A DNA stretch of 64,000 nt from an uncultured Muribaculaceae bacterium (lineage in GTDB: Bacteria > Bacteroidota > Bacteroidia > Bacteroidales > Muribaculaceae): the NCBI GenBank assembly GCA_910584365.1, contig CAJUAF010000002.1, forward strand, positions 62,001 to 126,000. The letters are read 5' to 3'. The translations under genes were made by a program, and so were the position numbers. The stretch's first letter is position 1, and every line of letters starts with the position of its first letter. The notes below the pieces were generated by a model, which was not told the DNA's origin, made no database searches, and worked only from the letters and a program-made list of their open reading frames with translations. This document shows positions 52,799 through 60,409 of the stretch, piece after piece.

Positions 52799-53776
52799 AT
52801 GACTTTGAACATTGTGCTTTTAATCGTCGGGTTGCTGCTGATACTCGGCGGGGCCAACTATATGACCGACGGGGCGGCCGCCCTGGCAAAACGTATGGGG
52901 ATGTCGGATTTTCTTGTCGGACTGACGATTGTGTCGATGATGACGAGCGCACCGGAACTTGTCGTATCGATAACCAGCGCCGTCAATGCGTCGACGGAAA
53001 TGGCAATAGGAAATATCGTAGGCAGCAACATCTTCAATATCCTGGTAATCGTCGGTATATGCGCGATGATTAAGCCCATCAAAGTTACGTCCGGCATCAT
53101 GGTAAATGAGATACCTCTGGTGATTCTCTCATCAGTGGTATTGCTGGTAATGGGGTGTGCGCCGTTTTTGGATGGCTTCTCGATGGAGCTGACAAGAGTC
53201 GATGGGCTTCTGTTGCTGATGTTTTTTCTGGTATTCATGCGTTATACTTTCGCTTCAGCGAAAAAGGCTCCCGCTTCCGATCCGGTGTCGCAGGATGGTT
53301 CCCGGACCAAACCCCTCCCCCTCTGGAAAACTCTTTGTTTTATTTTCGGAGGTCTCGCCGGCCTTGTGTTTGGAGGGCAATGGTTTGTTGACGGTGCTTC
53401 CGGGGTGGCCCGCAGCCTGGGATGGTCCGACGGCCTGATCGGCCTGACTATCCTTGCGGCCGGAACCTCTTTGCCGGAACTCGCCACATCGGCAGTGGCT
53501 GCCGCGAGAGGCTTTCCGGGCATTTGTCTGGGAAATGTCATCGGATCAAATATCTTCAATATTTTTTTCGTACTGGGCTGTACGGCTACGGTGATGCCTC
53601 TGCAATTCGGAAATATTAATATTGTTGACCTGATTGTCCTTGCCGCTGCCAGTGTGCTGCTGTGGCTGGCAGGATGGTTTTTCGGCAAGCGCACAATAAC
53701 CCGGGGAGAAGGCTGTTGCTTTGTAATGCTGTATATAGCTTATATTGTATATCTGTATCTTAATCTCCCCTCCTGA
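52799..53776 (+). CDS. Calcium/sodium antiporter (YrbG/CaCA family)
   Basis: Inner-membrane cation exchanger, 325 aa, with the two inverted alpha repeats typical of the CaCA family. Repeat 1 has VGLTIVSMMTSAPELVVSI and GNIVGSNIFNI; repeat 2 has TILAAGTSLPELATSAV and GNVIGSNIFNIFFV. A hydrophilic central loop (about 150-175) divides the halves. It is the last gene of the aminotransferase-led operon. The exchanged ion is Ca2+ or Na+ by family, not proven here. Confidence 0.93.
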   Translation: MTLNIVLLIVGLLLILGGANYMTDGAAALAKRMGMSDFLVGLTIVSMMTSAPELVVSITSAVNASTEMAIGNIVGSNIFNILVIVGICAMIKPIKVTSGIMVNEIPLVILSSVVLLVMGCAPFLDGFSMELTRVDGLLLLMFFLVFMRYTFASAKKAPASDPVSQDGSRTKPLPLWKTLCFIFGGLAGLVFGGQWFVDGASGVARSLGWSDGLIGLTILAAGTSLPELATSAVAAARGFPGICLGNVIGSNIFNIFFVLGCTATVMPLQFGNINIVDLIVLAAASVLLWLAGWFFGKRTITRGEGCCFVMLYIAYIVYLYLNLPS

Positions 53777-53819
53777 CTACAAATATAAATTTCGTCTTCA
53801 CTTAAACCATTTAATATTC

Positions 53820-53873
53820 AGAAACGTCTTAATATTATATGGATTTCGGCAGTAACGGAATCCACACGTTTCT
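53820..53873 (+). promoter_or_regulatory. Nested hairpins in the aquaporin leader
   Basis: An outer 8-bp inverted repeat (53820-53827 and 53866-53873) surrounds an inner 9-bp stem with one G-U pair (53840-53848 and 53856-53864). It ends 23 nt before the start codon. It may be a terminator of the exchanger gene or a cis-acting leader structure. Confidence 0.45.
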
Positions 53874-53895
53874 TTACTAATTTAAATTGAGTGAA

Positions 53896-54612
53896 ATGAA
53901 AAAACTTGTAGCCGAGTGCGTCGGAACTATGTTTCTTGTACTCTTAGCCTGTGGAAGCGCCGTTCTGGCCGGTCCGAGTATCGGAGGTCTGGGTATCGGG
54001 TTATGCTTTGGCCTTGTACTTTTGTGTCTGGTCTATTGCATCGGTAACATCTCTGGATGCCATGTCAATCCCGCAGTATCGCTGGCGATGTGGCTCAGCG
54101 GCCGTATGAAAGGCGGTGAATTCGTAGGATATGTCATCGCCCAGCTGATTGGCGCTGCCATCGGCGCCGGATTCCTTTACTGGTTTGTCAATATGGCTCC
54201 TGAATTCAGTTTCGGAGGCACTACTCCCGCCTACGGAAGCCATGGAGCCTGTCAGCTTGCCACCAATGTCATCCAGCCCGGAGCAAGCGCCGGGATGGCT
54301 CTGCTTGCGGAGTGTCTGCTGACGTTCTTCTTTGTACTGATCGTTCTCGGCGCGACAGACGAGAAGCGCGGTTTCGGTAAATTCGCAGGGATTGCTATCG
54401 GTCTCGCCCTCGGCCTGGTAAATATCGTCGGTATTCCAGTTGACAACTGCTCAGTCAATCCTGCCCGTAGTTTTGGTCCTGCCCTGTGGAACAGCGCCGC
54501 ATGGCCTGATTTCTGGATTATGGTTGTTGGCCCGGTTGTCGGTGCCGTCATTGCCGTTCTTTGCTGGAAAGTCGTTTCCGGCTACCGCAATGCCAAAGCA
54601 ATTGAAGACTGA
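53896..54612 (+). CDS. Aquaporin (AqpZ-like) with altered selectivity filter
   Basis: Membrane channel for water or small neutral solutes, 238 aa from ATG 53896 (the in-frame TTG at 53887 is less likely). Six membrane segments and both NPA motifs are present: HVNPAVSLA (Asn58) and SVNPARSFG (Asn188). Aligned by eye to E. coli AqpZ, the aromatic/Arg filter is Phe38, Asn176, Cys185, Arg191; AqpZ has Phe, His, Thr, Arg. So the filter His is replaced by Asn, which could change what passes. Stands alone between terminator-like hairpins. Confidence 0.9.
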   Translation: MKKLVAECVGTMFLVLLACGSAVLAGPSIGGLGIGLCFGLVLLCLVYCIGNISGCHVNPAVSLAMWLSGRMKGGEFVGYVIAQLIGAAIGAGFLYWFVNMAPEFSFGGTTPAYGSHGACQLATNVIQPGASAGMALLAECLLTFFFVLIVLGATDEKRGFGKFAGIAIGLALGLVNIVGIPVDNCSVNPARSFGPALWNSAAWPDFWIMVVGPVVGAVIAVLCWKVVSGYRNAKAIED

Positions 54613-54656
54613 TATTTTCGTCTCTGCTCGCCCGTTATAGCAACCTGATAAAAACG

Positions 54657-54698
54657 ATTCACCCCGACCGCAAAATGATGCGATCGGGGTGAATTGTT
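54657..54698. terminator. Bidirectional terminator between aquaporin and efp
   Basis: Fifteen-bp stem with one A-C or G-U type imperfection (54657-54671 and 54680-54694) followed by a T-tract on the plus strand, between convergent genes. Confidence 0.8.
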
Positions 54699-54716
54699 TT
54701 GGACGGATTCGGATTC

Positions 54717-55283
54717 TTATGCCTTTACGCGTTCGAGATAATCGCCCGAACGGGTGTCGACGCGAATCTTGTCGCCGATATTGCAGAAGAGAGGAACGCG
54801 GACGGTGGCGCCGGTCTCGACTTCGGCAGGTTTGAGGGTGTTGGTGGCTGTATCGCCTTTGATACCGGGCTCGGTGTACTTGATTTCAAGCACTACGTTG
54901 GCGGGCATCTCGCAGGTGAGGACCGTTTCGGAAGCGGCATGAACCATAGCTTCCACGATATCGCCGTCCTTGAGGAATTCCACACCTTCGATGCTTTCCC
55001 CGGGGACGATGATTTCTTCCCAGGTTTCGGTATGGAGGAAATGGTAACCCATTTCATCTTTATAAGAGTACTGGTAAGGGCGACGTTCGATGCGCACTTC
55101 GTTGACCTTCACGCCGGAGTTCCAGGTCTTGTCGAGGATACGGCCTGTCTTGACGTTGCGCAGTTTGGTACGCACGAAAGCCGGGCCTTTTCCGGGCTTT
55201 ACATGAAGGAATTCAACGATAAAGAAATAGTTGCCGTCGATATCGAGGCACATACCGTTCTTAAAATCAGCTGTTGTTGCCAT
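54717..55283 (-). CDS. efp: Elongation factor P
   Basis: Translation factor that relieves ribosome stalling at proline runs, 188 aa from ATG 55283 (MATTADFKNG; further in-frame codons upstream are not typical). Three beta-barrel domains are visible. The tip loop reads HVKPGKGPAFVRTK with Lys32 at the position modified in E. coli EF-P. C-terminal signature IKVDTRSGDYLERV is present. Confidence 0.96.
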   Translation of the reverse strand: MATTADFKNGMCLDIDGNYFFIVEFLHVKPGKGPAFVRTKLRNVKTGRILDKTWNSGVKVNEVRIERRPYQYSYKDEMGYHFLHTETWEEIIVPGESIEGVEFLKDGDIVEAMVHAASETVLTCEMPANVVLEIKYTEPGIKGDTATNTLKPAEVETGATVRVPLFCNIGDKIRVDTRSGDYLERVKA

Positions 55284-55444
55284 AAAAAGTTTTAAGATGG
55301 AAGCAATTCCGGTCATCTTCCGGCGTATTGCTTATGAATTGGGATTTATTTTCCTGTAAAACGATGTCTAAAGGGCTGACTGGCCGCGAAAAGACGTGCA
55401 AAATTACAATTTTTTGCTCACAAAACCAAAGAATTGTCTCTAAA

Positions 55445-57775
55445 TCATTCCACAATTATCTCATCGATGAACACATGGGCCTCTTCCCCACGCGCTCCGT
55501 GCCACTGCGGAATAGATTTTTCGGGGGTGACTTTCAGGCGCAGATACCTGGCTTCCTGTGTCGGGAAAGTGAATTCCAGCATCCGGGATTCCTTGATGTC
55601 TGCGTCGACTTCGGGATATTTGCGCGAGGCAAGGGGGAAGTAGGACTGGCCGTCGAGTGAACTTTCTATTTCAATTTCGCGGGCGTTGAAAATCCAGTTT
55701 GGAGCGTCGACAAGAATCCCCACTCCTACTTTAGATACTTCGGTAGATTCCTCCAGGTCGATGACCGCTTCCACGGGCCGTTTGTAAAAACCGAGCCACT
55801 GTCCGGAGGCGAAAGCCAGTGTTCCGCGCCGTCCGTTGACAGCAAGATTGATTCCTTCCTGGGAGCCGTAGACGTTAGGAGCGGCAGTGAAACTTACCGG
55901 ACGCATGAACGCCTTATGGACCCTAAGGGAATCTTCCGAGATGCGGCTACGTACTCCCCCGGGAAACGCGGCGGCCTTTACCGTCACCGTTGACGAAATC
56001 TTGAACGGACCGGTGTAAAGCGGGCTGTCGAAAGTCGGTTCCGAGCCGTCCAGCGTGTAATGTACCGGCGCGTCGGCCAGTGTTGTCACCGTTACGGTCA
56101 TTCCTTTCTCTCCAGGGGTCGGCGTCATGGAAATCTCGGGATTGTAGAGATGATGGCCGTAATGGTATCCGGCCAGGTCATAATGCTTCATCAGCCGGAT
56201 AAGCGACGGGATGAACCGCTGCAAGTCTTTTTTCTCTGGATCGCACCACTGCACTTCCGACAGGGCTGCCAGGCGGGGCATTTCCATATACTCGATGCCC
56301 CAGAATTCGGGAATATATTCCGTCCAGATATTCGACTGTGCGCCAAGGATATGCCTTGCCTGTTCGGGAGTCAGTCCTTCAGCCACCGGTTCGAAAGAAT
56401 AGACTTTCTTCAGCGGCACATATCCTCCGATAGCCAGAGGTTCTTTGTCAGTATCGAGCGACTGATAATAATTAAAATAGCAGAATTCATCGGGCGTCAG
56501 CACAGCGTCGTGTCCCTGTCGGGCAGCTTCCGCCGCTCCCGATGTTCCTCTCCAGGACATGACTGCGGCATCCTGTGGCAGTCCTCCTTCCAGGATTTCA
56601 TCCCATCCTATAGCCTTGCGGCCATTGCGGGAAAGAAACTCTACGGCATGAGCCATGAAGGCCGTCTGGAGTTTCTGCTCCCGGGTGCTGATGGAATCGG
56701 TCTGTAATCCGAGCGCATCGGCTTTGGCCTGGCATTTGGGACATTTCTCCCACCGGGTTTTCGGACACTCGTCTCCACCTATATGGATATACTCTCCGGG
56801 GAAAATCTCCATGATTTCCCCGAGTACGTCGTCGACAAAACGATAGGTGCTGTCGTTGCCGGCGCAGAGGACTTCGTCGTTCACTCCCCAGGAGTGCCAG
56901 ACATCATATCCTCCTCCCTTGCATCCGATTTCGGGATAGGCCGTCAGGGCGGCCACCATGTGGCCCGGCATATCGATTTCCGGGATTACCTCTATATAAT
57001 GCCGCCGCGCATATTCAACAAGATCCTTTGCCTCTTCCTGAGTGTAGAATCCACCATAGGGAACCGAGTCTGATGTGTTTAGATGCCGTCCTATGCAGGT
57101 CCCTTTCCGGCGGGAGCCTTCGCTGGTCAGCAGCGGGCGTTTTTTGATTTCGATTCTCCATCCCTGGTCATCCGACAGATGCCAGTGAAACCGGTTTACG
57201 TTATGCAGGGCAAGGATATCGATGAAACGTTTGACGGAATCCAGGGGGAAAAAATGCCGTGCTACGTCAAGATGAGCGCCGCGGTAGGAAAAACGGGGCG
57301 CATCGAGGATTTCTCCTTCCGGGAAGAGTGCTTCGCCATCTTTCCGGCCATCGGCGTCCAGAGATTTGCGGAGCGTCTGTATCCCGTAAAATCCCCCTGC
57401 CGGAGTACCGGAAGAAATCCGGATGTTGCGGGAGTTCACAGTTATTCTGTAACCCTCGGGAGCTGTGACGGAAGGGTCCAGGGAGAGGATAATGTCTCCG
57501 TCGCGGTGTTCGCCGGAAGTTATTTCCGGCTCATATCCGGTAAGTTCACGCAGGTATTCCGCAAGCATACGGGCATTGTTTTCAAGATCTTTGTTTTCGG
57601 CCGGATAGCATATCCTTGATGACGGCTGGAAGCGAAACATCCCTTCTCCCGGGATTTCGATACTGGCCGGAAGGGGCAGCACTTTGGAATAATCGGCCCG
57701 GGAAAGGGCTTCGGCCGAGCTTATAGCCAACGCTGATCCAAGAGTAAGCGCGGCCAGGAATTTCATTGTGTTCAT
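55445..57775 (-). CDS. Beta-N-acetylhexosaminidase, GH20, multidomain
   Basis: Exported exo-hexosaminidase, 776 aa from ATG 57775 (57766 also possible). The frame extends to 57856, but the promoter lies at 57815-57846, so the later start is used. Signal peptide MNTMKFLAALTLGSALAISS. Then a GH20b N-terminal domain (about 30-150), the GH20 barrel (about 160-500) with HWHLSDDQGWRIE and the catalytic Asp335-Glu336 pair in HIGGDECP, a small chitobiase/Fn3-like domain, and a C-terminal F5/8-type beta-sandwich (about 640-776). Likely cleaves terminal GlcNAc or GalNAc from host glycans. No PUL genes adjacent. Confidence 0.93.
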   Translation of the reverse strand: MNTMKFLAALTLGSALAISSAEALSRADYSKVLPLPASIEIPGEGMFRFQPSSRICYPAENKDLENNARMLAEYLRELTGYEPEITSGEHRDGDIILSLDPSVTAPEGYRITVNSRNIRISSGTPAGGFYGIQTLRKSLDADGRKDGEALFPEGEILDAPRFSYRGAHLDVARHFFPLDSVKRFIDILALHNVNRFHWHLSDDQGWRIEIKKRPLLTSEGSRRKGTCIGRHLNTSDSVPYGGFYTQEEAKDLVEYARRHYIEVIPEIDMPGHMVAALTAYPEIGCKGGGYDVWHSWGVNDEVLCAGNDSTYRFVDDVLGEIMEIFPGEYIHIGGDECPKTRWEKCPKCQAKADALGLQTDSISTREQKLQTAFMAHAVEFLSRNGRKAIGWDEILEGGLPQDAAVMSWRGTSGAAEAARQGHDAVLTPDEFCYFNYYQSLDTDKEPLAIGGYVPLKKVYSFEPVAEGLTPEQARHILGAQSNIWTEYIPEFWGIEYMEMPRLAALSEVQWCDPEKKDLQRFIPSLIRLMKHYDLAGYHYGHHLYNPEISMTPTPGEKGMTVTVTTLADAPVHYTLDGSEPTFDSPLYTGPFKISSTVTVKAAAFPGGVRSRISEDSLRVHKAFMRPVSFTAAPNVYGSQEGINLAVNGRRGTLAFASGQWLGFYKRPVEAVIDLEESTEVSKVGVGILVDAPNWIFNAREIEIESSLDGQSYFPLASRKYPEVDADIKESRMLEFTFPTQEARYLRLKVTPEKSIPQWHGARGEEAHVFIDEIIVE

Positions 57776-57814
57776 GGTCTTACGGTATAAGGGTGCAGTA
57801 ATGTCTTCGGGGTG

Positions 57815-57846
57815 CAAATATAGGACATTCGGGGTGGATATACAAA
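57815..57846 (-). promoter_or_regulatory. Promoter of the GH20 gene
   Basis: On the minus strand: TTTG (57843-57846), 20-bp spacer, TATATTTG (57815-57822), exact consensus, about 40 nt before the start codon. Confidence 0.75.
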
Positions 57847-57862
57847 TTTTATACAATTTTCT

Positions 57863-57893
57863 TTTGGCTGTAAGAAAATTATTATTAACTTTG
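57863..57893 (+). promoter_or_regulatory. Promoter of the methionine operon
   Basis: TTTG (57863-57866), 19-bp spacer, TAACTTTG (57886-57893), exact consensus. Expected transcription start near 57900, giving a leader of about 165 nt before metY. Confidence 0.78.
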
Positions 57894-57924
57894 CGACCGA
57901 AACTGAATAAGATAGTTTAACAGG

Positions 57925-57981
57925 ATGATGAACAATATGATGAATATGATGTGTATGCGCAGCCGACGACGCCGGATGTAG
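57925..57981 (+). CDS. Methionine-rich leader peptide of the met operon
   Basis: An 18-codon reading frame, MMNNMMNMMCMRSRRRRM, starts 25 nt after the expected transcription start and ends at TAG 57979-57981. Eight of 18 codons are ATG, all but one within the first 11. The end of the frame (57968-57977) is complementary to the 5' arm of the terminator before metY. Such peptides act as sensors: ribosomes stall at Met codons when charged Met-tRNA is short. No good Shine-Dalgarno is visible, as usual in this phylum. No database annotation was available to me. Confidence 0.8.
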   Translation: MMNNMMNMMCMRSRRRRM

Positions 57982-58026
57982 AGCCTTCATGTTCAGTCAT
58001 AATATAAGCTTTTCAAATCCGGCGTC
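57968..58026 (+). promoter_or_regulatory. Antiterminator pairing of the met attenuator
   Basis: GACGCCGGAT (57968-57977) and ATCCGGCGTC (58017-58026) are perfect complements over 10 bp. The second segment is also the base and middle of the terminator's 5' arm, so the two structures exclude each other. The first segment lies inside the last codons of the leader peptide. Confidence 0.78.
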
Positions 58027-58051
58027 CCGATCTCGGGGTGCCGGATTTTTT
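58015..58051 (+). terminator. Intrinsic terminator in the met operon leader
   Basis: Arms 58015-58030 (AAATCCGGCGTCCCGA) and 58033-58048 (TCGGGGTGCCGGATTT) pair over 16 bp with two G-U pairs, then a T-run (58046-58051). It lies only 14 nt before the metY start, so it must be conditional. Confidence 0.88.
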
Positions 58052-58065
58052 AATTCTTTTTTATA

Positions 58066-59364
58066 ATGCAACAGAAAAACAGATTGAGATTTGCCACACG
58101 CCAGATCCACGGAGGTCTCCATCCCGGAGACGCGGGAAATGCCCGCGGACTGGCTATTGTGCCGACGGCCGCCTACCGGTTCCCTACCTGCGGATACGCC
58201 GCTGACCTCTTCGAACTCTCGCAGCCAGGCAACATTTATACCCGTCTTCAGAATCCGACCACTTCTTCCTACGAGGAAAGAATCGCTTCGCTTTACGGAG
58301 GAACCGGAGCCGTGGCTACTCCTTCCGGTATGTCTGCTATCTTTATCGTCATCTCGGCGCTGGCCCAGGCAGGAGACAATATTGTGACCTCTCCTTTCCT
58401 TTACGGAGGTACTTACAATCTTTTCCGTCACTCCCTGCGGAAACTCGGAATCGAGGTCCGTATTGCCCCGGATGAAGCTCCGTCGACAATCGCATCTCTC
58501 TGCGACGGGCACACCAAGGCGATATTCATAGAGTCGATGGGAAATCCCACTTGTGCTGTACCTGATATTGAAGGGATCGCGGAAGTAGCCCGCAAAACGG
58601 ATGTCCCTCTTGTTGTCGACAATACTTTCGGCGCCGGAGGCTACCTGTGCAATCCTTTCGACTGGGGGGCGGATATCGTGGTGGATTCCGCCACAAAATG
58701 GATTAACGGCCACGGTACGGCGATGGGTGGAGTTATCGTTGACGGAGGCCGCTACAACTGGCGTAACGGCAAATTTCCGCAGCTCGACGGTCCGTCCGAC
58801 GGTTATCACGGCCTGAATCTTTGTGACGCTTTCGGCGATGCCGCCTTTGCGGTTAAATGTCGCGTCGACGGCCTTCGCGATTTCGGCACTTGCCCGTCCC
58901 CGTTCGACAGCTATCTGATGTGTCTCGGACTGGAGACTCTCTCCCTGCGTGTCCGTCATCAGGTCGAATCGACAGCGCGGCTGGCCCGCTTCTGTGCCGG
59001 AAGTCCTTTTGTGAAAACAGTTAGTTTCGTCGGCTTCGAGGGACACCCGTATCATGAGGCCGCGAAGAAATATTTCCGGCATGGTTCATCCGGTGTGTTC
59101 ACGATCGAACTCCAGGGAGATACCGAAAGCACCGTGAAATTTGTGGAAGCCCTGCAACTGTGTGCCCACATGACAATGATCGGAGATTCTGTCACAGTGG
59201 TGACCCACCCGGCATCGACCACTCACAAGCAGCTGAGCGCCGGAGATATGGAGAAAGCCGGCGTCACTCCGACACTTCTCCGCATCAGCCTCGGTCTGGA
59301 GGATGTGGAGGACATCATAGACGATTTCCAGCAGGCGTTTGAAAAAACAGGTCTGGAGGTATGA
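58066..59364 (+). CDS. metY: O-acetylhomoserine sulfhydrylase (MetY-type Cys/Met-metabolism PLP enzyme)
   Basis: PLP enzyme that makes homocysteine from O-acetylhomoserine and sulfide, 432 aa. Seen: the Cys/Met-metabolism family segments YTRLQNPTTSSYEERIA, GTGAVATPSGMSAI, and the Schiff-base Lys in DSATKWINGHGTAMGG, then a C-terminal THPASTTHKQLS. Length and the insert after the Lys loop favour MetY over cystathionine gamma-synthase. Its stop overlaps the metX start (ATGA), so metX is translationally coupled. Expression is probably set by the upstream attenuator. Confidence 0.93.
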   Translation: MQQKNRLRFATRQIHGGLHPGDAGNARGLAIVPTAAYRFPTCGYAADLFELSQPGNIYTRLQNPTTSSYEERIASLYGGTGAVATPSGMSAIFIVISALAQAGDNIVTSPFLYGGTYNLFRHSLRKLGIEVRIAPDEAPSTIASLCDGHTKAIFIESMGNPTCAVPDIEGIAEVARKTDVPLVVDNTFGAGGYLCNPFDWGADIVVDSATKWINGHGTAMGGVIVDGGRYNWRNGKFPQLDGPSDGYHGLNLCDAFGDAAFAVKCRVDGLRDFGTCPSPFDSYLMCLGLETLSLRVRHQVESTARLARFCAGSPFVKTVSFVGFEGHPYHEAAKKYFRHGSSGVFTIELQGDTESTVKFVEALQLCAHMTMIGDSVTVVTHPASTTHKQLSAGDMEKAGVTPTLLRISLGLEDVEDIIDDFQQAFEKTGLEV

Positions 59365-60401
59365 CACCGTCTGTCTATCATTACCGCGGAGACTTCCCGC
59401 TGGAGCATGGAGATACGCTCCGGGAAGTTGATATCGCCTATCATACTTTCGGCAGGCTCAATGAGGCGCGGGACAATGTGGTATGGGTATGCCATGCTCT
59501 TACGGCCAACAGCGACGTGGAGGATTGGTGGCCCGGCACAGTGGCCGAGGACGGTTTTCTGAATCCGGACCGATATTTTATCGTCTGCGCGAATATTCTC
59601 GGGTCATGCTACGGAACGACCGGGCCTCTAAGCGTCAACCCTCTGACAGGACACCCCTTTTACGGGGATTTCCCGAGACTTACGATGCGGGATGTCGTCA
59701 ACGCCCACCGTCTGCTGGCGCGGCATCTCGGAATCGACGGTATCTACGGGCTGGCGGGAGCTTCCGTCGGCGGGTTCCAGGCTTTGGAATGGGCTGCCAT
59801 GGAGCCGGAACGGTTCAGCCGGATAGCGCTGATAGCCACCGCGCCGAAAGCCTCTCCATGGACAATCGCGATTGACGAGACCCAGCGGATGGCAATCCGT
59901 GCGGACCAGACGTTCGGACTTCCCCTCGCGGACGCCGGAGCGGCCGGTATGGGGGCGGCCCGCGCCCTTGGACTACTTACTTACCGAGGTCCCGAAGGGT
60001 ATAATCTGACCCAGCAGGACCATGAGGACGCCGACTGCGTTTTACCGGGGCTTCCCGCCGGGCACCGCGCCTGTACTTATCAGCAACATCAGGGCGATAA
60101 ACTGATACGCCGGTTCAATGCTTATTCCTATATGACGATTCTCGATACGTTTGACACTCATGATATAGGCCGCGACCGTGGCGGCGTGGAGCGTGCCCTC
60201 GCCGGAATAGGCCGTCAGGCGAAGGTCCTGATTGTCGGAGTTTCCACCGACCTTGTATTCACTCCGCCGGAAATGAGAGAACTAAGCCGTATGATTCCAC
60301 GTTCCGTATATGAGGAAATCACTTCCCCGCTGGGACATGACGGATTTCTTGTGGAATATCGGCAGCTCAATGCTATTCTCATCCCGTTTTTTACCAACTG
60401 A
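59361..60401 (+). CDS. metX: Homoserine O-acetyltransferase
   Basis: Alpha/beta-hydrolase-fold enzyme that acetylates homoserine, 346 aa. Seen: CHALTANSDVEDWW, the nucleophile elbow GASVGGFQALEW, and the C-terminal catalytic Asp/His region (STDLVFTPPEM and GHDGFL). It supplies the substrate for MetY, whose gene it overlaps by 4 nt. hom follows after 8 nt. Confidence 0.94.
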   Translation: MTPSVYHYRGDFPLEHGDTLREVDIAYHTFGRLNEARDNVVWVCHALTANSDVEDWWPGTVAEDGFLNPDRYFIVCANILGSCYGTTGPLSVNPLTGHPFYGDFPRLTMRDVVNAHRLLARHLGIDGIYGLAGASVGGFQALEWAAMEPERFSRIALIATAPKASPWTIAIDETQRMAIRADQTFGLPLADAGAAGMGAARALGLLTYRGPEGYNLTQQDHEDADCVLPGLPAGHRACTYQQHQGDKLIRRFNAYSYMTILDTFDTHDIGRDRGGVERALAGIGRQAKVLIVGVSTDLVFTPPEMRELSRMIPRSVYEEITSPLGHDGFLVEYRQLNAILIPFFTN

Positions 60402-60409
60402 AAATTGTT

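Noticed and set aside
57900..58065. SAM or other Met-related riboswitch in the met leader
   Set aside because: I could not find the conserved cores of known SAM riboswitches; the Met-codon peptide with mutually exclusive hairpins explains the structure better.
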